From SVQP01 sp045658965 (GTDB taxonomy: Bacteria > Bacillota > Clostridia > Oscillospirales > CAG-272), in NCBI GenBank assembly GCA_045658965.1, contig JAZOVZ010000005.1, positions 1 to 45,208 on the forward strand: a stretch of DNA of 45,208 nucleotides, written 5' to 3'. This document shows, one piece after another, positions 32,070-39,819 of this stretch; positions within the stretch are counted from its first letter, which is position 1, and each line of letters begins with the position of its first letter. Under the pieces are notes generated by a model. That model had not been told where the DNA came from. It saw nothing but the letters and a program-made list of their open reading frames with translations, and did not search any database. Position numbers and translations under genes: made by a program.

Positions 32070-32333
32070 CTATGTAATAATTTTATACTCCCAATGCTCC
32101 ACCTTTTTATCTTTCCACATGCCTTTCCATGCCACGATAAATGATGAATCGCTATCTTCCGCAGTTGCAAACGAAATGTTTTCACCATGAGGAAAGTTTT
32201 GTCCAAAAACCTTGGTTGTTATAGTTAATAAGGATTTTTCACTATCAATTTTGTGTTTTAAAACCTTATAGCTCTTGTTATTCAAGATTATGGTATAATG
32301 CTGTTTAATTTTCTCTATTCGGTTATCCTTCAT
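32070..32333 (-). CDS. Small hypothetical protein, 87 residues
   Basis: An AT-richer small gene 4 bp downstream of the four-helix-bundle gene, starting MKDNRIEKIKQHYTIILNNK and ending VEHWEYKIIT. It looks like a compact beta-sheet protein with an amphipathic opening. Its base composition differs from the surrounding GC-rich genes, which suggests acquisition together with its partner. I do not recognise a family. Confidence 0.6.
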   Translation of the reverse strand: MKDNRIEKIKQHYTIILNNKSYKVLKHKIDSEKSLLTITTKVFGQNFPHGENISFATAEDSDSSFIVAWKGMWKDKKVEHWEYKIIT

Positions 32334-32337
32334 ATGT

Positions 32338-32685
32338 TTATTTCACGTTCTCCTTCACCGTGTTGATGGAGGCGATCAACATTCTGCGGATAGAACCGCA
32401 ATCGTGCAGAACATTTTTTGCAATTTCTTCTGAAATGATATTAGCTTTTTGCGCAATCTCGATCCAATATTCCGTTTCATAACATTCTTTGAGAGAAATC
32501 TGTAATTTTGCAACGAAATCCGCTTTGCTGTGGGCATACTTTGCCTCTCTGATATTTGCGCCGATACTTGTACCGCTTCTTTCAAGTTGATTGGCTAAAG
32601 AATAATGGCCTTTAATGCCGTCTGTCAAATTCAATACTTTAACCGCAAATTCGGTTGACATATCTGCAAGTTTGTTTTCTGCCAT
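32338..32685 (-). CDS. Four-helix bundle protein (23S rRNA intervening-sequence protein family)
   Basis: A 115-residue all-helical protein. The conserved signature YSLANQLERSGTSIGANIREA, then KADFVAKLQISLKECYETEYWIEIA and the final helix CGSIRRMLIASINTVK, define the S23/four-helix bundle family. The ATG at 32685 follows AGAGGTGATAATT; the GTG three codons upstream would overlap that site. Family members are encoded in rRNA intervening sequences, near diversity-generating retroelements (Avd-like) and as orphans; no reverse transcriptase is present here, so its role is unknown. It is AT-richer than its neighbours. Confidence 0.88.
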   Translation of the reverse strand: MAENKLADMSTEFAVKVLNLTDGIKGHYSLANQLERSGTSIGANIREAKYAHSKADFVAKLQISLKECYETEYWIEIAQKANIISEEIAKNVLHDCGSIRRMLIASINTVKENVK

Positions 32686-32705
32686 AATTATCACCTCTTT
32701 CGCTT

Positions 32706-32734
32706 ATTATAGCATAAAATCGCTAAAAAGTCAA
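32706..32734 (-). promoter_or_regulatory. Sigma-A promoter of the four-helix-bundle operon
   Basis: TTGACT (plus-strand 32729-32734) and TATAAT (32706-32711) are 17 bp apart. The -35 box abuts the outer unit of hairpin array D. Confidence 0.88.
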
Positions 32735-32905
32735 TGAAATCGTGCTGCGCACGATGAAATCCGAGCAAGCTCGGATGAAATCTTCAGCCTTCGGCTTCAG
32801 ATGAAATTAAATCCGTCCTCTCTCTCCCCGCGAAGCGGGATTTCATCACGAAGTGATTTCATCCCACGTTAGTGGGATTTATCCCGTCCGCAAGGACGGA
32901 TTTAG
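32733..32905. repeat. Hairpin array D (spacer ATGAAAT, flipping to ATTTCAT)
   Basis: ATGAAAT alternates with CGTGCTGCGCACG, CCGAGCAAGCTCGG and CTTCAGCCTTCGGCTTCAG. After the centre near 32805-32830 the spacer becomes ATTTCAT or ATTTATC between CCCGCGAAGCGGG, CACGAAGTG, CCCACGTTAGTGGG and CCGTCCGCAAGGACGG. It lies between the tRNA-Trp terminator and the four-helix-bundle promoter. Confidence 0.88.
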
Positions 32906-32908
32906 TTG

Positions 32909-32942
32909 AAAAAAGCCATTCGCTTTCGCGAATGGCTTTTTT
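32909..32942 (-). terminator. Terminator of tRNA-Trp
   Basis: A6, GCCATTCGC/GCGAATGGC and T6, minus-strand GAAA loop, starting two bases after the CCA end of the tRNA. Confidence 0.93.
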
Positions 32943-32944
32943 CT

Positions 32945-33020
32945 TGGCAGGGGCAGAAGGACTTGAACCCACGACCCTTGGTTTTGGAGACCAGTACTCT
33001 ACCAACTGAGCTATACCCCT
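32945..33020 (-). tRNA. trnW: tRNA-Trp (anticodon CCA)
   Basis: A 76-nt tRNA with encoded CCA. The acceptor AGGGGTA pairs with TGCCCCT (one G-T pair). The D-arm is GCTC/GAGT, the anticodon loop CTCCAAA gives CCA, and the T-loop is TTCAAGT. The T-stem contains one T-T mismatch and the anticodon stem one C-A mismatch, both still compatible with function. It has its own promoter and terminator. Confidence 0.95.
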
Positions 33021-33033
33021 GTGCACAACGTGT

Positions 33034-33062
33034 ATTATAACACATCGTTTTGCATTTTGCAA
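33034..33062 (-). promoter_or_regulatory. Sigma-A promoter of tRNA-Trp
   Basis: TTGCAA (plus-strand 33057-33062) and TATAAT (33034-33039) are 17 bp apart and end 14 bp upstream of the mature tRNA. Confidence 0.85.
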
Positions 33063-33117
33063 GACCTTTTTGAAAAAAATTCAAAAAATTTTTCGCTTGT
33101 AAAAAACGCGGGTGCAA

Positions 33118-33153
33118 TTTTGGCAATAGTGCCGATTTTTGGCAAATGTGCCG
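33118..33153 (+). promoter_or_regulatory. Tandem GGCA-N4-TGCC boxes upstream of the giant lipoprotein promoter
   Basis: Two copies of TTTTGGCAAnnGTGCCG (33118-33134 and 33137-33153) lie 19 bp apart, ending eight bases before the -35 box. Each contains the dyad GGCA-N4-TGCC. The position suggests an activator, but no regulator gene is adjacent. Confidence 0.6.
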
Positions 33154-33160
33154 TTCGCGA

Positions 33161-33189
33161 TTGACACGAACGGCGCGATATTGTAAAAT
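33161..33189 (+). promoter_or_regulatory. Sigma-A promoter of the 1228-residue lipoprotein gene
   Basis: TTGACA (33161-33166) and TAAAAT (33184-33189) are spaced by 17 bp. Confidence 0.88.
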
Positions 33190-33227
33190 AAAGGTAAAGA
33201 ACGCTTCCAAACCAAAGAAAGGAAACG

Positions 33228-36200
33228 ATGAATATGAAAGCAAAACGCATTTTTCTCATGGCTTTGTGCGGCATTATGCTGATGGGCACGTGCTTGACCG
33301 CGTGCAAGCCAAAGCCCTCGCCCAATGAGGATCCTACCGACACACTCGGCACGGACACCGAGGCACAGAGCGGCACTGTCGAGCCCGGTCCGGGTGACCC
33401 CGATTACGTTGAGCCCGTGCTCACGGGTCCCTATGCCGACACCATCATGCTTTCCAACCGCCTTGCAGACGGCGTGCAGGCATATTATGCAAACCCCGCG
33501 CGCAGCGTCTATCGCATCCAAAACCAAAATATGCGCTTGGAATATGGCATCTCCACCGCTGCTCCCATGCAGGTTACCTCCTTGCAAAATGCGCAGGGCG
33601 GCGTGTATCTGGAGAACACCATGGACGTTTTTGTGAACATGACGGACGGCAAAAGCTACCTTGCCTCCGAGTCTGTCGCTGCACCCCACACCAACGTCTA
33701 TCGCATGGGTTATTACTACTACGACGCGCACGTGATGGGGCAGAACTTCATGGGCGGCGCGGACGTGCAGGATGAAATGGAGTTTGCCATTTCCAAGGCA
33801 AACGTCAAGGGACACGACGTGGGAGATCTGACCGTCAAGGACGGCGTGATCTCCTATACCGTCAACGGTGCCGACCCGTACGCGTATACCGTCAAGGGCA
33901 ACAAGAAGGGGCTTTCCTACAATGCGTCCGATTATAATGCCGTGCAATTCTCGATCAAGACCTCGGCGACTTCGGGTGAGCTGTACTTTATTGCGGGCGA
34001 CGCAACCGGACACAACGCGCAGCAAATGGTGCGCTTTGATCTGCAGGGCAACGGCGAATGGGTCACCTACACGCTGGTGCTGAGCAACGCGACCGATTAT
34101 ACAGGCACGGTTTCCTCCCTGCGCTTTGACGTGGGCGGCACGGGAGACACCGTGCAGATCAAGGACGTCAAGGCGATCAAGCTGGACCAGTCCGCGCCCA
34201 CGCTGCTGCTCGACAGAACCTTCCATACCTATTCCGATAAGCTCAATCAGGTATTGCACTTTGTTGCAACCGAGCCCGTGCAGGGTATTGAGAGCCTTGG
34301 CATGATCACGCGTATCTCTGCGGACACCGTGGATAAGCTGATCGTCAAGGATGCCGACGGCACGCACACCTCGCTTGAGGGCGTGGATTTTGAGAGTTGC
34401 GAGTACGTGGGCTTTGATATCAAGGGCGCAGGCGTGCTTGGCTTTATCCTGCTGCCGCACGAGAACAGCGGCAAGCTGGAGGTGACGCTTGCGGACGGTG
34501 TATATACCGTGACGCAATCCGCGTGCCCCGCAGGCGGCGTCATCAATGCCGATCCTTATACGACCAAGGACGATTTCTATATGGGTCACCGTCTTTACAC
34601 CGATGCGAGCCACACGTTTGACGCATTTCTGACCGAGGCGGAGAACGAGCGTCATCCGCTTGACACCTTTGCGGGCGGTCAGTACGTAGGATACGACGCG
34701 CTGCGCGGTGCGTACCGCTACTCCATGGACGGCACGGGATTTAACGAGCCCTTCTTCAATGAGCAGAACCGCCACTATACAGCGGGCGTATCGGTCACGG
34801 GCGGCGAGAAGGATCGCAACGTGTACGTGTACACCAATACCACGTTCGGCTGCGGTGAGAACGCGCTGATTTTGGACGAAAACGATATGCTGCTGCCCAT
34901 TCCCGTCATGATTTACAAGAATTTCGTGGGCGAGAATGAAGAGCCTGTGTTCGATCCGGGCGACCCCTCTTATTCCGAGGTGTATTTCCCTCTGACCGTC
35001 AAGGCGGGCGAGGTCACCAAGCTGACCGTGCTCAATCTGTACATGAACTGGGGTCAGCTGCCGCTCAAGCAGCTTTCCTCCATCCAGTATTTCTGGCCTT
35101 ATTATCACCTTTCTCTCGGCACGACCGAGACCAGCTGCATCAGCCCCTTGTACGGTGCGCGCGATCTGTGGACGCTGCCCGACTTCCGTTCCATGTCCAT
35201 GCCGTACTGGTTTGAGCTGCCCAAGGGCGAGGGGTACGATTATCAGCCCCAGCATACACACGGCGGCTTCCAGTACTTCCTGCAATATACCGATGCAGAT
35301 GGCAAGTACGCGGCAACCGAGAATTATCATAACGATATCATCTCCTCCGGACCCGTCTACACCGACGTCAAGATGGATTATATCTCGGACGACGGACGCA
35401 TCAAGGTCTCTTACAACCACGTAGAGCTGCCCGAAACCGACGAGCTGCGCGCCTACTATGAGATCAACTATGAGGTGCTTGCGGATATCAGCTTTGCGGA
35501 TTTCGCCAAGGATTTCTCCTTCTATTCCTTGGAGGGCTATGCCGGCACGTACCGCAAGATCGGCTATCTGAACGAGCAAAACCAACCCGTGCAGGGAACG
35601 GTCAATGCGGGCGCGCAGCCCGAGGTCATCAAGCTGGGTGACGCGTGCCCCTACGTTGCGCTGTACGATCTGGACACCGCGGCGGAGTCCTTTGTCAAAA
35701 ACAACGTCAACCTCGGCGTGATCGTGTACGATTCCGATATCATGATCGGCGGACAGAAGAGTGACGCGGGCTTTGTGGCTGTGGGGCAGAACGGCAAGTA
35801 CAGCCTGTCGTTGGATCTTGGCGCAACGACGCTCAAGGCAGGCGACAAGATCAAGCTTTGTCTGATCATCAGCCCTTGGGGCTTCTATACCTCCACGGAT
35901 GACTCCAATATGCAAGCAATTCGCCAAAATACCTGCCTTGACGGCGTCAAGCTGAGCGTGCAGGACGGCGAGGCGATGGAGTACGTATTCGTGCCGAGCC
36001 TCAAGTCCACCAACGGTGCAAGCGCAGAGTTTACCGTTTCGGGCGGCTCGAACAACAAGGCGGTGCGTGTGTACGGATTTGACAAGCTGACCGCTCCCGT
36101 GGTGTATGAAAAGGTGAACGGCGAGTGGGTAGAGCTTGTGCTTTCCTCCAAGGATACGCCCGACTCCAAGGGATATGCGCATGAATACGACGGATATGCG

Positions 36201-36914
36201 GTGTATTACGACCGCAACGGCACGTATTCGTATGCCTTTGCCTTTGATATGGACGGTAAGGACAGCCGCACCTTCAAGATCGTTTGCGACAAGGATTTTG
36301 CAGGCTGGGAGCAAAAAGAGCAAAGACCCGAGCAGGGTACGACGGGGGATGACACGCCCTCCGCTCCGCCTTCCTTCTCGGATTACGTGGACGGTTCCTC
36401 GGGCTTTGCAATATCGAACGTGCGTTATACTGCGTTTATCGATTTTATCAACGGCATGGGTGACGGCGACGGCGCGTACAATTCGCGCGGCAGCAACTCC
36501 AATAAGGGACTTGACGCCATTGCGTATAACGGCAAGACGGCAGACGGCGGCAAGCTCGCCATTGCCGGCTGGGCGGTCGCGCAGGGCGGTATTGCAAGAT
36601 ACGTATGGTCTGCCGACGGCGGTAAGACCTGGCAGGATTGCACGCTGCACAACCGTGCTTCCTTCGGCACGCTGACTGCCGGCAGCGGTATTGCAAACGC
36701 GGGCAACAGCTTCTTCTCGGGCACGGGCTATGACGTCATGGAGCATCCCGATAAGATCGTGTTCCAGGGCGCAGAGGGCACGCCTTCCGGCGTGTGTGCC
36801 GATCTCGCAGCATACAAGGGGCAGACGGTGGACGTTGTCTTCGCCATCGTTCCCAACGACGATCCCGACGGGCTTTGCATCGTGACCGTGATCACGGGCG
36901 TGACGGTGGAGTAA
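33228..36914 (+). CDS. Very large surface lipoprotein with carbohydrate-binding-like modules
   Basis: A 1228-residue lipoprotein: signal peptide, lipobox LTAC (Cys26 from the first ATG), then a Thr/Asp/Glu linker. AAAGGAAACG precedes two in-frame ATGs (33228 and 33234); either may be used. Residues about 205-325 form a beta-sandwich module (QFSIKTSATSGELYFIAGD, VTYTLVLSNATDYTGTVSSL, TVQIKDVKAIKLD) like carbohydrate-binding modules in Clostridial surface proteins. The middle (about 330-1030) is beta-rich and unassigned. The last ~165 residues (SGFAISNVRYTAFIDFINGM onward) form another module with WSADGGKTW. No catalytic signature is recognised. It is a single-gene transcript and probably binds or helps process a polysaccharide outside the cell. 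Confidence 0.75.
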   Translation: MNMKAKRIFLMALCGIMLMGTCLTACKPKPSPNEDPTDTLGTDTEAQSGTVEPGPGDPDYVEPVLTGPYADTIMLSNRLADGVQAYYANPARSVYRIQNQNMRLEYGISTAAPMQVTSLQNAQGGVYLENTMDVFVNMTDGKSYLASESVAAPHTNVYRMGYYYYDAHVMGQNFMGGADVQDEMEFAISKANVKGHDVGDLTVKDGVISYTVNGADPYAYTVKGNKKGLSYNASDYNAVQFSIKTSATSGELYFIAGDATGHNAQQMVRFDLQGNGEWVTYTLVLSNATDYTGTVSSLRFDVGGTGDTVQIKDVKAIKLDQSAPTLLLDRTFHTYSDKLNQVLHFVATEPVQGIESLGMITRISADTVDKLIVKDADGTHTSLEGVDFESCEYVGFDIKGAGVLGFILLPHENSGKLEVTLADGVYTVTQSACPAGGVINADPYTTKDDFYMGHRLYTDASHTFDAFLTEAENERHPLDTFAGGQYVGYDALRGAYRYSMDGTGFNEPFFNEQNRHYTAGVSVTGGEKDRNVYVYTNTTFGCGENALILDENDMLLPIPVMIYKNFVGENEEPVFDPGDPSYSEVYFPLTVKAGEVTKLTVLNLYMNWGQLPLKQLSSIQYFWPYYHLSLGTTETSCISPLYGARDLWTLPDFRSMSMPYWFELPKGEGYDYQPQHTHGGFQYFLQYTDADGKYAATENYHNDIISSGPVYTDVKMDYISDDGRIKVSYNHVELPETDELRAYYEINYEVLADISFADFAKDFSFYSLEGYAGTYRKIGYLNEQNQPVQGTVNAGAQPEVIKLGDACPYVALYDLDTAAESFVKNNVNLGVIVYDSDIMIGGQKSDAGFVAVGQNGKYSLSLDLGATTLKAGDKIKLCLIISPWGFYTSTDDSNMQAIRQNTCLDGVKLSVQDGEAMEYVFVPSLKSTNGASAEFTVSGGSNNKAVRVYGFDKLTAPVVYEKVNGEWVELVLSSKDTPDSKGYAHEYDGYAVYYDRNGTYSYAFAFDMDGKDSRTFKIVCDKDFAGWEQKEQRPEQGTTGDDTPSAPPSFSDYVDGSSGFAISNVRYTAFIDFINGMGDGDGAYNSRGSNSNKGLDAIAYNGKTADGGKLAIAGWAVAQGGIARYVWSADGGKTWQDCTLHNRASFGTLTAGSGIANAGNSFFSGTGYDVMEHPDKIVFQGAEGTPSGVCADLAAYKGQTVDVVFAIVPNDDPDGLCIVTVITGVTVE

Positions 36915-36928
36915 TTGAAAAATCATAC

Positions 36929-36962
36929 AAAAGGGGCTGCTTCATAAAAGGCAGCTCCTTTT
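36929..36962 (+). terminator. Terminator of the giant lipoprotein gene
   Basis: AAAAGGGGCTGC/GCAGCTCCTTTT with a 10-base loop, 15 bp after the stop. Confidence 0.8.
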
Positions 36963-37016
36963 AATAAATATGCTTTATTTTATTCTTTGTTTTGAGACCC
37001 GCATATTGTCATAAAC

Positions 37017-37087
37017 CGTTTATATTCGCGGTCTCGCACCCGTCCTGCCTTGAGCCAACCGCAGGGGGGAGACCGCGAATACAAACG
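37017..37087. repeat. 71-bp element with 19-bp inverted repeats
   Basis: CGTTTATATTCGCGGTCTC (37017-37035) and its reverse complement with one mismatch (37069-37087) flank a 33-bp GC-rich centre. It lies between two convergent terminators and contains no ORF. Confidence 0.7.
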
Positions 37088-37123
37088 ATTTTTGCGCGTG
37101 ATATTTTTATGAACTTAACTAAT

Positions 37124-37161
37124 GAAAAAGGGGCTGACTCAAGTCAAACTTGAATCAGCCT
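37124..37161 (-). terminator. Terminator of the holA-rbsK transcript
   Basis: AGGCTGATTCAAG/CTTGAGTCAGCCC followed by CTTTTTC on the minus strand, 19 bp after the ribokinase stop. Confidence 0.85.
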
Positions 37162-37179
37162 CATTTTTATTTGCCAATA

Positions 37180-38094
37180 TCAGATCACGGGGGCGTCGCA
37201 AGGCGTGTTGCAAGCAAGGAACGCGTCGACCTCGTCGGCGGTGGGCACGCTGGGGGCAGCACCGGGGCGGGAGACCGCAATGGCACTTGCCGCGCTGGCT
37301 TGGCGGATGGCATCGGCAGCACTCTCTCCTGCGCTGACTGCACCGATAAAGAAGCCGGTAAAGGTGTCACCTGCGGCGGTGGTGTCCACGGCGGTTACGG
37401 GGAAGATGCCGTGAGACAGGCGCTGTGCGCCGTCGTCATATACGCAGCCGTCCTTGCCCAGCGTCAGCACGACCTTGAGGGACGGATAATCCGCGCGGAT
37501 GGCGTTGAGAATATCGACAGGCGCGTCGTAGCCGGTCAGCTGCTTGCCCTCGGTCTCGTTGAGCAGGATGTAGTCCACTTGGTCAAGTCCTGCATCGATC
37601 AGGCTCTTGTCAAAGGGAGAGGGATTGAGCACAACGGTCATGCCCTTTTCCTTGGCGGTCTTGATCAAGTAGGGCAGGGAAGAGATCTCGTTCTGCAGCA
37701 CCAGCCAGTCGCCCGCGTCAAAGTCGGCAAGCACCTTGTCAACGTAGGCGGTGTCGTTGCATTGATTTGCGCCGCCGTACAGAAGGATGCAGTTGCGTCC
37801 GCGGGGATCCACCTGAATGATGGCGTGCCCCGTGGGAGTATCGACGCGGCGCACGTACTGCGTAAGCACGCCCGCGCTCTTAAGCATATCGGTCAGCATG
37901 TCACCCTCGGGGCCGATGCTGCCCGCGTGATAGGTGTTCGCGCCTGCGCGCGCAAGCGCAACCGACTGATTCAGTCCCTTACCGCCGCAAAAGGTGTTGC
38001 GCACGGTGGAAGCAAGCGTTTCGCCCTCGGCAACAAAGTGGTCGACCGAGTAAACGTAGTCAAGGTTAAGTGAACCGAAATTGAGAATTTTCAT
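37180..38094 (-). CDS. rbsK: Ribokinase (PfkB family)
   Basis: A 304-residue sugar kinase. The N-terminal LNFGSLNLDYVYSVDHF and GGKGLNQSVALARAG (37-51) are substrate-binding motifs of ribokinases. NPSPFD, LNETEG and the ATP/anion-hole motif DTTAAGDTFTGFF with the catalytic Asp are intact. It would convert D-ribose to ribose 5-phosphate. GGAGG precedes the ATG, 13 bp after holA, and both genes share a promoter. No ribose transporter is adjacent, so another furanose could be the substrate. Confidence 0.9.
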   Translation of the reverse strand: MKILNFGSLNLDYVYSVDHFVAEGETLASTVRNTFCGGKGLNQSVALARAGANTYHAGSIGPEGDMLTDMLKSAGVLTQYVRRVDTPTGHAIIQVDPRGRNCILLYGGANQCNDTAYVDKVLADFDAGDWLVLQNEISSLPYLIKTAKEKGMTVVLNPSPFDKSLIDAGLDQVDYILLNETEGKQLTGYDAPVDILNAIRADYPSLKVVLTLGKDGCVYDDGAQRLSHGIFPVTAVDTTAAGDTFTGFFIGAVSAGESAADAIRQASAASAIAVSRPGAAPSVPTADEVDAFLACNTPCDAPVI

Positions 38095-38107
38095 AAGTAT
38101 TCCTCCA

Positions 38108-39136
38108 TTACGAGCAGATCAGTTTTTCAAGCGGGGCGTAGCCCTTGCCGCTGCCTTTGACCTCGGCGTCCGCCTTGGCGGCTGCTGCGATCAGCGCATG
38201 CACGCGCTCTCGGCTCATGCCGCGCAGGCTTTTTTGATAACGGGCAAGCTTGAATTCGTTCATTTTCAGAGCAGATGCGATCTCGGGTGCGGAAAGTCCC
38301 TTGTCAGAAAGCGTCTTGACAGCGAGCATATCGCTGTACACGCCGCTGATCTCGCCAAGCACCACCACGGGCTCAACGCGGCGGAAGCGCATGTCGTCCA
38401 GAATCTGCAGGGCGTCTGCGCGCCTGCCCTCGGAAATTGCGTTCGCCAGCGCAAATGCACCGATCTCGGTGGCGGGAATGGTGACGGCATCCACGTCGCG
38501 CGTGGTGATTTCCGCTCTTCCGTGGGAGAGCGCGTAGCAGGCGACCTTGTCGATCTCACCTGCCAAGTTAAACATATCGCGGCCGCAAACGTCCACCGTG
38601 TATTGCGCCACCTCGGGGGAGGCGGCAGCCCCGTGCGCGGCATAGTGCTTTTGCGCCCAGGCGGCAAGCTTTGCGGGTGCGGGGTGATCGAATTGTACGG
38701 GAGCTGCAAGCTCACTGATCGCTTTGAACTGAGCCGAGGGCTTTTTCGCGCTGCCGGGATCAAAGCCGCCCGTGGGTGCGGTGACGATCAGCGTATTGTA
38801 ATCGTAGTCCTCAAGCGTTTCAAGCACGCGGCAAAAGTCCTGAAATTCGCTCTGTTTAAGCTCCGAGAGGTTGAGTCCTTGCAATATGACCAGCTTTCGG
38901 TCCGCCATCATGGGCGGGGGAGCGAGTGCATCGAGCAGGCGATCGGCGGTGTATTCGCGTCCGTCCAGCGTGACGTTATTAAAAATGTCAAACGCAGGGT
39001 CGCCGCCCAATATTTCGCGCGCTTGCTTGAGCGTGGCGTTTTTGAGGTAATCCTCCTCACCGAAAAAGAAATAGCAGGAGCGCGGTGCGCTCTTAATCTC
39101 GCGGCGAAAATCAACGTCCTTGATAATGGGGTTCAA
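38108..39136 (-). CDS. holA: DNA polymerase III delta subunit
   Basis: A 342-residue clamp-loader subunit of usual length. Features: RSCYFFFGEEDYLKNATLKQ opening (AAA+ domain I), the segment around RKLVILQGLNLSE, VCGRDMFNLAGEIDKVACY (domain II) and a C-terminal collar domain with RRVEPVVVLGEISGVYSDML. The start is taken as TTG at 39136, because AAAGGAGG lies seven bases before it; the ATG at 39154 lies upstream of and includes that site. It opens the sliding clamp for loading onto DNA. It is co-transcribed with ribokinase. Confidence 0.9.
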   Translation of the reverse strand: MNPIIKDVDFRREIKSAPRSCYFFFGEEDYLKNATLKQAREILGGDPAFDIFNNVTLDGREYTADRLLDALAPPPMMADRKLVILQGLNLSELKQSEFQDFCRVLETLEDYDYNTLIVTAPTGGFDPGSAKKPSAQFKAISELAAPVQFDHPAPAKLAAWAQKHYAAHGAAASPEVAQYTVDVCGRDMFNLAGEIDKVACYALSHGRAEITTRDVDAVTIPATEIGAFALANAISEGRRADALQILDDMRFRRVEPVVVLGEISGVYSDMLAVKTLSDKGLSAPEIASALKMNEFKLARYQKSLRGMSRERVHALIAAAAKADAEVKGSGKGYAPLEKLICS

Positions 39137-39169
39137 TCGCACCCCTCCTTTCATGTGTTGCTTTCACTA

Positions 39170-39198
39170 ATTATAACACGGTTTGGGTGCGGAGTCAA
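39170..39198 (-). promoter_or_regulatory. Sigma-A promoter of holA-rbsK
   Basis: TTGACT (plus-strand 39193-39198) and TATAAT (39170-39175) are separated by 17 bp. Confidence 0.9.
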
Positions 39199-39286
39199 TG
39201 ATAAAATGCGGACAAAGTGAAAAATGCGTGCACTTCTGTCGCTCAAGGGTGTTTGTCCTTGGGGGGGATTTGGAGCATCCCTTTGT

Positions 39287-39656
39287 GTGTCATCCTGAGC
39301 GAAGAGAGGTCGCCGCGCGACCGAACGAAGTCGAAGTTTTGCGAAACGCAGCAGAGCGGAGTGGAACAAAACCGACGAGGTCGTGCGCCAAAGCGCACGA
39401 CCGAGGAAGGGATCTGCGCAGGTCTGCTCAATGTCTGCTTAACCGAGGTTACATTTGACAGCAAACGGTTGGGATAGAGCAAATGGAAAGCAAAACGAGA
39501 AAAATCAGTTCAGAGGTCAAGTAAACATTGAGCAGACCTGCGCAGATCCCGCTGCACATTCGCCTTTGGCGAATATTTGCGCTTTTGCTCGCTCGCCCGC
39601 AGGGCTCGACCCGCAAAAGTTCGACTCCTCGCTATGCTCGTCGCTCAGGATGACAC
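39287..39656. mobile_element. 370-bp MITE-like inverted-repeat element
   Basis: The outer arms GTGTCATCCTGAGCGA (39287-39302) and their exact complement (39641-39656) enclose further inverted blocks. An inner perfect 26-bp arm pair lies at 39409-39434 and 39525-39550 (GGGATCTGCGCAGGTCTGCT...). It has no transposase gene. The rest of the 39199-39736 gap holds nothing else that I can identify. Confidence 0.75.
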
Positions 39657-39736
39657 TCGGGGGAAGTGTCGTGTGTCAATGCCAAAATGCAAAATCGTAA
39701 GAGGGAATAGAGGCCCCGATTTGGCGTATATGGCTA

Positions 39737-39765
39737 TTGACGCACCCATGTATTTATGGTATAAT
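39737..39765 (+). promoter_or_regulatory. Sigma-A promoter of the MATE gene
   Basis: TTGACG (39737-39742) and TATAAT (39760-39765) are 17 bp apart. Confidence 0.88.
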
Positions 39766-39819
39766 CTTTACGTTATTGTCGAATATTTTGTATTATTGTA
39801 GAAAAGGAAGAAAAAAACA

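Noticed and set aside
32338..32685. Diversity-generating retroelement accessory gene
   Set aside because: The four-helix-bundle protein resembles Avd only at family level; there is no reverse transcriptase or template/variable repeat pair in the window.
27549..32905. CRISPR arrays
   Set aside because: Units are about 20 bp, the constant part is only 6-7 bp and the variable parts are self-complementary; no cas genes are present.
33081..36926. 1281-residue open frame on the minus strand
   Set aside because: It is the antisense shadow of the giant lipoprotein gene, without a ribosome-binding site or recognisable domain; the plus-strand frame has a promoter, signal peptide and terminator.
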